A stretch of DNA of 10,675 nucleotides. Origin: Actinomycetales bacterium. Its GTDB lineage: Bacteria; Actinomycetota; Actinomycetes; S36-B12. Each line of letters opens with the position of its first letter. The first letter of the stretch is position 1. Below are positions 6,606 to 10,675 of this stretch, piece after piece. Below the pieces are notes generated by a model. That model was given only the letters and a program-made list of their open reading frames with translations, did not search any database and was not told the DNA's origin. The translations under genes were made by a program, and so were the position numbers. Location of the stretch: positions 1 to 10,675 of the forward strand of contig JAFIHP010000055.1 of NCBI GenBank assembly GCA_017849335.1, read 5' to 3'.

Positions 6606-7714
6606 CGGTCCCGCCGCCGTCGTCGGACGGCGTCCCCGGGACCTTGCGGACGCTGTCCGGAATCACCTGGCGACTGCTCGTCCTCGCCGCCGGCCTCGTG
6701 CTCGCCGGCTACGTCCTGAACATCATCTTCCCGGTGGTGTTCGCGCTCTTCTTCGCGATGCTCATGACGGCGTGGACCCAGCCGCTCATGAACCTCCTGC
6801 ACCGGTTCCTGCCCAAGGTCTTGTCGATGGTGCTGGCGCTCCTGGTCATCTTCACGGCCGTGGTCGTGATCCTCGCGGTCGTGATCCGGGCAACGATCCA
6901 GGAGGGGCCCAAGCTCGTCGCGTCGATCCAGGGCGGCATCACCGACATCGAGACCTGGCTGCGGACCGGCCCGCTGCAGCTCAGCGACGCGAATATCACG
7001 GCCCTGCTCGGCCAGGCACAGGACTGGGCCAAGTCCGCGGCCGGCGGGCTCCTCGGCGATGCGGTCGGAGCGCTCGGCTCGCTGGGCACGCTGGTGATCG
7101 CCGCCTCGGTGTTCTTCTACGGCGTCGTGTTCTTCCTCCTCGCCCCGGCGTCGATCTGGAACTGGATCATCGGCTGGATGCCTCGCCGCATCCAGCTCCC
7201 GGTCGACACCTCCGGGAGGCTCGCCTGGGACGCCATCTCGGGCTACACGCGCGGCATCGTCGTCGTCGCGTTCGCGGACGCACTGCTGGTCTTCATCGGG
7301 CTGACGATCCTGCAGGTCCCCCTGGCCCCGGCGCTGTCGGCCGTGGTCTTCCTCGGGGCGTTCATTCCCGTCATCGGCGCCCCGATCGCGACGTTCTTCG
7401 CCGCCATCGTCGCGCTGGCGGAGAAGGGGCCCCTCATCGCGGTGCTCGTCGTGGCGCTCACCGTCGTCGTCGGCTCGTTCGACGGCGACGTCCTCCAGCC
7501 CCTGGTGATGGGCAAGGCGGTCAGCCTGCACCCGCTGGCCATCGTGTTCGCCATCGCCGCCGGCGGCATCGCGATGGGCATTGTCGGAGCCCTCATCGCC
7601 GTCCCGGTCGCCGGCGCCGTCTACAGCGTCGCGAAGTACCTCACCGGGCGAGACCCCCACCATCCGTATCCCGCGCCGCCCGAACCCGAATCGCCACCCG
7701 CACTGACCGCCTAG
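6602..7714 (+). CDS. AI-2E family transporter (PF01594-type permease)
   Basis: A 370-residue polytopic membrane protein of the AI-2 exporter family. This broad family contains the E. coli TqsA autoinducer-2 exporter but also proteins with other substrates, including ion exchangers, so AI-2 transport is not implied here. Hydrophobic segments lie at about 23-38, 40-57, 73-95, 158-180, 219-238, 243-272, 276-292 and 308-345, with a large soluble loop at 96-157 as in the family. The C-terminal half shows hallmark motifs: SGYTRGIVVVAFADALLVFIG (213-233), FLGAFIPVIGAPIA (250-263) and DGDVLQPLVMGKAVSLHPL (294-312). The tail is Pro/Glu-rich. The ATG at 6602 overlaps the cupin stop (ATGA), so it is almost certainly co-expressed with it. 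It ends 3 bp from the convergent patatin gene, with no terminator visible. Confidence 0.9.
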   Translation: MTVPPPSSDGVPGTLRTLSGITWRLLVLAAGLVLAGYVLNIIFPVVFALFFAMLMTAWTQPLMNLLHRFLPKVLSMVLALLVIFTAVVVILAVVIRATIQEGPKLVASIQGGITDIETWLRTGPLQLSDANITALLGQAQDWAKSAAGGLLGDAVGALGSLGTLVIAASVFFYGVVFFLLAPASIWNWIIGWMPRRIQLPVDTSGRLAWDAISGYTRGIVVVAFADALLVFIGLTILQVPLAPALSAVVFLGAFIPVIGAPIATFFAAIVALAEKGPLIAVLVVALTVVVGSFDGDVLQPLVMGKAVSLHPLAIVFAIAAGGIAMGIVGALIAVPVAGAVYSVAKYLTGRDPHHPYPAPPEPESPPALTA

Positions 7715-7717
7715 CCC

Positions 7718-8641
7718 TCACAACCACAGGTCGCGCAGGGCCGGCAGGTCGTCTCGGGCGAGGTCCGCGCCCTGCCGCATCGCTCGCGGGATGACGTCGG
7801 GTGCCATCAGCTCGTCGACCTCGACGTCCGCGGGCGATCGCAGGTGGACGCGCCCGCCGGCAGCCCGGATCTGCTCGCACTCCGCGAGGATCGCGTCCGC
7901 GCGGGTGGTCATCCGCGGCGGCTCGACGCGCGTGCCGTCCACGAGCGACAGGACCAGGACCCGCCGCGCTCCGGCGAGCAGGTCCAGGTGCGTGCCGGAG
8001 CCGCTCACTCCGCCGTCCATGCATCGCCGGTCTCCGACGGCCTGGGGCGGGAACAGCCCGGGCACCGCGACACTGGCCGCCGTCGCACGGCTCGTACGGA
8101 CGCCGGCCGCCTTCGTCACGACGCATCGCTCCCCGGTGAACGCATCGACGCACGTGATGTGGAGCGTCTCGTCCGGCCACACGGTGGACTGGAGGACGAA
8201 TGCGAGGTTGCGACGCATCCGGCCCGCCTCCGGGGTCACGGCGGCGAGGGCGGCGTGCCCGATCTCGCGGATGGTCTCCGGCTCGGCATCGGTGGCGTCG
8301 ACGAACAGGGTCTGCGCGCGCAGCTGGCTCGATGACAGGCCGCCGGCCGGCGCGAGGGCCGAGACCACCGCCGGGAACCGGCCGAGGGCAGACAGCTGTC
8401 CGTGCAGCCAGGTCAGCCGACCCGATCGCAGCGCCGTGGCGACCACCGACCCGGCCGAGGTCCCGACGACCCGCTCGGCGAGGCCGAGGTCGATGCCGGC
8501 CTCCGCGAGGGTGCGCAGGTAGCCGACCTGCCAGGCGATGAAGAACACGCCTCCGCCGCCCAGGCAGATCCCCCGGTCGATACCGTCGCCGTACCGGGCG
8601 TCGAACGAGACCGGCCAGGCGAGATCGGGAGGCGAGGGCAC
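7718..8641 (-). CDS. Patatin-like phospholipase family protein
   Basis: A 307-residue serine acyl hydrolase of the patatin family. All catalytic elements are present: the oxyanion-hole Gly run in ICLGGGGVFF (25-34), the nucleophile elbow GTSAGS (60-65, Ser62) and the dyad Asp in CMDGG (Asp209). The family hydrolyses acyl esters of phospholipids or related lipids; the specific substrate is unknown. Length and spacing are normal, and there is no signal peptide or membrane segment. The start is GTG 8641: an in-frame TAG at 8653 excludes anything upstream by more than three codons. A TAGGGT hexamer lies 6 bases before the GTG and can be read either as a leaderless -10 box or, through AGGG, as a ribosome site. 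It follows the TipA-like regulator by 23 bp on the same strand, so co-transcription is likely. Confidence 0.92.
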   Translation of the reverse strand: MPSPPDLAWPVSFDARYGDGIDRGICLGGGGVFFIAWQVGYLRTLAEAGIDLGLAERVVGTSAGSVVATALRSGRLTWLHGQLSALGRFPAVVSALAPAGGLSSSQLRAQTLFVDATDAEPETIREIGHAALAAVTPEAGRMRRNLAFVLQSTVWPDETLHITCVDAFTGERCVVTKAAGVRTSRATAASVAVPGLFPPQAVGDRRCMDGGVSGSGTHLDLLAGARRVLVLSLVDGTRVEPPRMTTRADAILAECEQIRAAGGRVHLRSPADVEVDELMAPDVIPRAMRQGADLARDDLPALRDLWL

Positions 8642-8647
8642 GCGCCG

Positions 8648-8653
8648 ACCCTA
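8648..8653 (-). promoter_or_regulatory. Candidate -10 box (or ribosome site) of the patatin gene
   Basis: TAGGGT on the minus strand is followed by 6 bases and the GTG start, matching the TANNNT geometry of leaderless starts. No good -35 is visible, and it sits in the short gap after the regulator gene, so a ribosome-binding role of AGGG in an operon mRNA is equally possible. Confidence 0.3.
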
Positions 8654-8664
8654 GGGCAGCACGG

Positions 8665-9096
8665 TCAGGCGCGGTTGATCGCGTTCGCCACGATCGCATC
8701 GTGCACGAACTGCGCCAGGCCCGGTGCCCGGTCGTCGTACGTCGCCGTGAACCGCGGATCAGCGACGTACATCTCGGCGAGACCGACCTGCATGTCGTAG
8801 GAGCAGTCGTAGTACCAGCGGCTGATGTGGGCCCGGTGCGCCTCCGCCGCGGCGGCCGCCCGCGGTCCGTCCGCCGGCTCCCCCGCCGCCTGGCACGCGG
8901 CGAACTCCGCGCCGACACGCTCCTGATCCTCGCGGGCCGCGCGCCACTCCTCCGGTCCGTAGGCCGACGTCCGAGCGTGCGACTGGCGGTACGCATCCGT
9001 GTCGCCCCACCGGTCGCGCGCCTCGTCGGCGTACTGCGTCGGATCGTCGTCGCCGAAGATCTCGACGATCTGCTCCGGGTCGAGGTTGATTCCCAT
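8665..9096 (-). CDS. Internal in-frame TipAS-like product
   Basis: Met111 of the TipA-like protein is encoded by an ATG at 9096, preceded by GGGAGG (9110-9105) at 8-base spacing, a strong Shine-Dalgarno inside the coding sequence. Starting there gives a 143-residue drug-binding domain without the DNA-binding part. In Streptomyces lividans, TipAS is made in the same way by internal initiation and is about 144 residues long; it sequesters drug. That the short form is made here is inferred, not shown. Confidence 0.6.
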   Translation of the reverse strand: MGINLDPEQIVEIFGDDDPTQYADEARDRWGDTDAYRQSHARTSAYGPEEWRAAREDQERVGAEFAACQAAGEPADGPRAAAAAEAHRAHISRWYYDCSYDMQVGLAEMYVADPRFTATYDDRAPGLAQFVHDAIVANAINRA

Positions 9097-9426
9097 CTGC
9101 TGTGCCTCCCAGGCTCGATGCAGGACCTCCCGCTGGGCAGCGAGCGTCGTCAGCCGCTCGTCCAGGAGGTCCAGCTGGTGTCGTAGGTGCGCGGCCCGAT
9201 CGATGTCGTCGTCGAGCAGCCGGGCGATGTCGGCCAACGAGAGGCCGCACGCTCGGTAGGCCAGGACGTTGGCCAGCCGCTGGACATCGGCCGATGCGTA
9301 GACCCGGTAGCCCGCATCGGTGCGTCCGGACGGCACGACGAGCCCGATGGCGTCGTAGTGGTGCAGCGTCCGTACGGAGATGCCGAGGCGCCGGGCCAGC
9401 GCGCCGACCGTGTTGCCTTCGTCCAT
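8665..9426 (-). CDS. tipA: TipA-type MerR-family regulator with antibiotic-recognition domain (TipAL-like)
   Basis: A 253-residue regulator, the length I recall for Streptomyces TipAL. Residues 5-73 are a MerR winged helix-turn-helix (VGALARRLGISVRTLHHYDAIGLV, then GYRVYASADVQRL). Residues 75-109 form the dimerisation coiled coil. Residues 111-253 are the TipAS drug-binding domain, with the family signatures GDTDAYRQS (141-149), EAHRAHISRWYYDCSYDM (195-212) and EMYVADPRFTATY (218-230). Cys208 in the YYDCSY motif appears to match the TipAL Cys that bonds covalently with thiostrepton-like thiopeptides. TipA proteins bind several unrelated drugs and activate transcription on binding. The ATG at 9426 has no ribosome site but lies 7 bases after a -10 box, so its mRNA is likely leaderless. 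An internal ATG at 9096 could yield a short form. The patatin gene follows by 23 bp. Confidence 0.93.
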   Translation of the reverse strand: MDEGNTVGALARRLGISVRTLHHYDAIGLVVPSGRTDAGYRVYASADVQRLANVLAYRACGLSLADIARLLDDDIDRAAHLRHQLDLLDERLTTLAAQREVLHRAWEAQQMGINLDPEQIVEIFGDDDPTQYADEARDRWGDTDAYRQSHARTSAYGPEEWRAAREDQERVGAEFAACQAAGEPADGPRAAAAAEAHRAHISRWYYDCSYDMQVGLAEMYVADPRFTATYDDRAPGLAQFVHDAIVANAINRA

Positions 9427-9433
9427 GCCGGCG

Positions 9434-9464
9434 ACGCTAGGCCCTCACGCCGCGTGAGGGTCAA
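9434..9464 (-). promoter_or_regulatory. MerR-type promoter and operator of the TipA-like gene
   Basis: On the minus strand, -35 TTGACC (9464-9459) and -10 TAGCGT (9439-9434) are separated by 19 bases, the over-long spacing typical of promoters activated by MerR regulators. The perfect palindrome CCCTCACGC-C-GCGTGAGGG (9442-9460) fills the spacer and overlaps the -35. The -10 lies 7 bases before the ATG at 9426, with no Shine-Dalgarno, suggesting leaderless, autoactivated expression. Confidence 0.82.
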
Positions 9465-9495
9465 GTTCGGGAGCCGCGGTGTCGTACCCCTGCCC

Positions 9496-9501
9496 TAGCG
9501 T
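9496..9501 (+). promoter_or_regulatory. Candidate -10 box of the DUF222 gene
   Basis: TAGCGT is followed by 6 bases and the ATG at 9508, again a leaderless geometry, and is identical in sequence to the -10 of the divergent TipA-like gene. No clear -35 is visible. The TipA palindrome lies 48-66 bases upstream of the proposed transcript start. Confidence 0.45.
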
Positions 9502-9507
9502 GCACGT

Positions 9508-10675
9508 ATGTTCGATCCCGAGGTCCCCGGCGAACCCGTCGCGGCTGGCGACGCGGATGAGACGTGGGTGGATCGGGTGTGTCCGTTCGACGATGTCGAT
9601 GATGAGGCCCTGCCGCCGTTGCCGGAGGACGTGGAGTTCGTGCCTCCGTCTGCGGGTGAGTGGCTGGCGTCGGCGTGTGTTCAGCGTCCCGGAGTGGGGC
9701 AGTTGTCCAGTCTGGTCGATGTCGATGTGGCGGGCTTGTCGGCCGATGACGCGATCACGGCCCTGCAGGAGGCCCAACGGGCCGCGTCTTGGCTGGCCGG
9801 GTTCGAGACCGAGCTTCGCGCCCAGGTGACGAAGAAGGTCGTCGATGAGGTGCAGGGGATCCTGGCCGCCGATGCGGTGGCGGGTCGGCCGCAGTACGTG
9901 GCGCCCGAGCAGGTCGCGTGGAGTGAGATCACCGCGGCGTTGCGCCTGTCACCGGTGACCGGGGAGGCCCGGATCCTGGAAGCCGAAGAGCTCACCACGA
10001 CCTGGTCGCCGATGCTGGACGGGATGCTCGCGGGAACGCTCACGGTCGAGCATGCGCGGGCGATCGGCCGGCAGTTGCGCCACCTGCCCGGCTACGCGTC
10101 CACCGATCCGACCGAGCAGGCGGAGTATGCGAAGCACTGCGCCACGATCCTGGCGAAGGTCGTCCCCTTCGCCGCGACGCACACCCCGGGTGAGTGCGGG
10201 AAGAAGACCGGTGTCCTGGTGACCGCGATCGACCCCGCCGGGGCCCGGAAGCGCCGCCGGAAGGCCGCGGAGAAGGACCACGGGGTGTTCCTCAACCCGC
10301 TCGAGCCCGGCACGTCGGAGATCCGCGCGGTGATGCCGACCGCCCACGCCGAGGCCGTCATGCAGGCCGTGAAGACCCTCGCCAAGGACGAGCGGTTCGA
10401 GGTCGCCGACGGGTGCATCACCCGCGGTCAGCGTCAGATCGCGGCCCTGGTCGCGCTCACCCTCGGCGACCCGGGCAGCGTCGCGGAGGTCACCGGCCCC
10501 GTGGCCGAGGCGAAGCTCGCCGTCCACGTCAACGTCCTGGTGCCCCTCGACACGATCGTCGGGGCGAGAGAGCAGGGCGGCCGGATCGGGAACACCCCGT
10601 GCACCGCGGACGAGGTCACCGACTTGATCGCCCAGGCGTCACTCGGGTCATCCACGATCCGGCGCCTGGTCACCG
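9508..10675 (+). CDS. DUF222 domain protein (13E12/HNH-endonuclease family), 3' end outside window
   Basis: An open frame of 389 codons without a stop, running off the right edge. After an acidic, Pro-rich N-terminus (1-50) it reads as the DUF222 domain of actinobacterial 13E12-repeat proteins, which usually end in an HNH nuclease motif. That C-terminal part is not in this window, so nuclease function cannot be confirmed. Visible landmarks are DDAITALQEAQRAASWLAGFE (about 80-100), the WSEITAALRLSPVTGEARI segment and the following LAGTLTVEHARAIGRQL region. DUF222 genes are often multicopy and variable between strains. The ATG at 9508 has no ribosome site but sits 6 bases after a TAGCGT box. 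The first 300 bases use noticeably more TTG, TCT, CGT and GTT codons than neighbouring genes, which may mark a different origin. It is divergent from the TipA-like regulator, with 81 bp between starts. Confidence 0.85.
   Translation, partial: MFDPEVPGEPVAAGDADETWVDRVCPFDDVDDEALPPLPEDVEFVPPSAGEWLASACVQRPGVGQLSSLVDVDVAGLSADDAITALQEAQRAASWLAGFETELRAQVTKKVVDEVQGILAADAVAGRPQYVAPEQVAWSEITAALRLSPVTGEARILEAEELTTTWSPMLDGMLAGTLTVEHARAIGRQLRHLPGYASTDPTEQAEYAKHCATILAKVVPFAATHTPGECGKKTGVLVTAIDPAGARKRRRKAAEKDHGVFLNPLEPGTSEIRAVMPTAHAEAVMQAVKTLAKDERFEVADGCITRGQRQIAALVALTLGDPGSVAEVTGPVAEAKLAVHVNVLVPLDTIVGAREQGGRIGNTPCTADEVTDLIAQASLGSSTIRRLVT

Noticed and set aside
6524..7663. 379-codon minus-strand frame opposite the AI-2E gene.
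   Set aside because: Extremely charged Arg/Asp/Glu/His repetitive composition, the usual shadow of a hydrophobic membrane-protein gene on the other strand.
7641..8996. 451-codon minus-strand frame overlapping the patatin and TipA genes.
   Set aside because: Arg/Pro/Gly-rich shadow frame; both real genes on this strand have complete motifs in other frames.
1..10675. CRISPR arrays, tRNA or rRNA genes, insertion sequences.
   Set aside because: No regularly spaced direct repeats, tRNA-like cloverleaf, rRNA segments or transposase motifs were recognised on either strand by eye.

Overview
This window is high-GC DNA with GC-rich third codon positions, short intergenic gaps and several apparently leaderless genes. 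Its gene families (DUF4192, TipA-type MerR, DUF222/HNH, a small GreA/GreB paralogue) point to an actinobacterium. Nocardioidaceae or a relative is a reasonable guess, but the window alone does not prove it. I see no rRNA, tRNA, CRISPR array, insertion sequence or prophage structural genes.

Layout. Bases 1-3259 hold four minus-strand genes: a TetR-family regulator (3259-2603), an SGNH/GDSL hydrolase (2458-1655), a GreA/GreB-family transcription factor (1623-1129) and a DUF4192 protein (1037-15). A perfect 12-bp inverted repeat separates the regulator from the hydrolase. Divergent from the TetR gene is a plus-strand TIM-barrel-like protein (3353-4384), whose 3' end overlaps that of a minus-strand membrane protein of the lysylphosphatidylglycerol-synthase TM / flippase-like family (5492-4374). 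Divergent from that is a compact plus-strand set: a VOC/glyoxalase-like protein (5570-6205), a degenerate cupin (6246-6605) and an AI-2E-family membrane protein (6602-7714), the last two joined by an ATGA overlap. A patatin-like phospholipase (8641-7718) lies downstream of a TipA-type MerR regulator (9426-8665), both minus strand and 23 bp apart. A DUF222 (HNH-endonuclease family) gene starts at 9508 and runs off the right edge.

The most informative region is 8641-9510. The TipA-like gene has the length of Streptomyces TipAL as I recall it (253 aa), the conserved drug-domain Cys, a strong internal Shine-Dalgarno before an internal ATG that would make a 143-aa TipAS-like protein, and a MerR-type promoter with a 19-bp spacer occupied by a perfect 19-bp palindrome. 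Its -10 element lies 7 bases before the ATG, so the mRNA is probably leaderless. The same arrangement of a TANNNT box 6-7 bases before the start codon is seen at the GDSL hydrolase, patatin and DUF222 genes.

I do not see a clear new multi-gene system. The best leads are the self-regulated TipA/patatin pair with its divergent DUF222 gene, and the barrel protein, which appears to lack a Glu expected at the nucleophile position.
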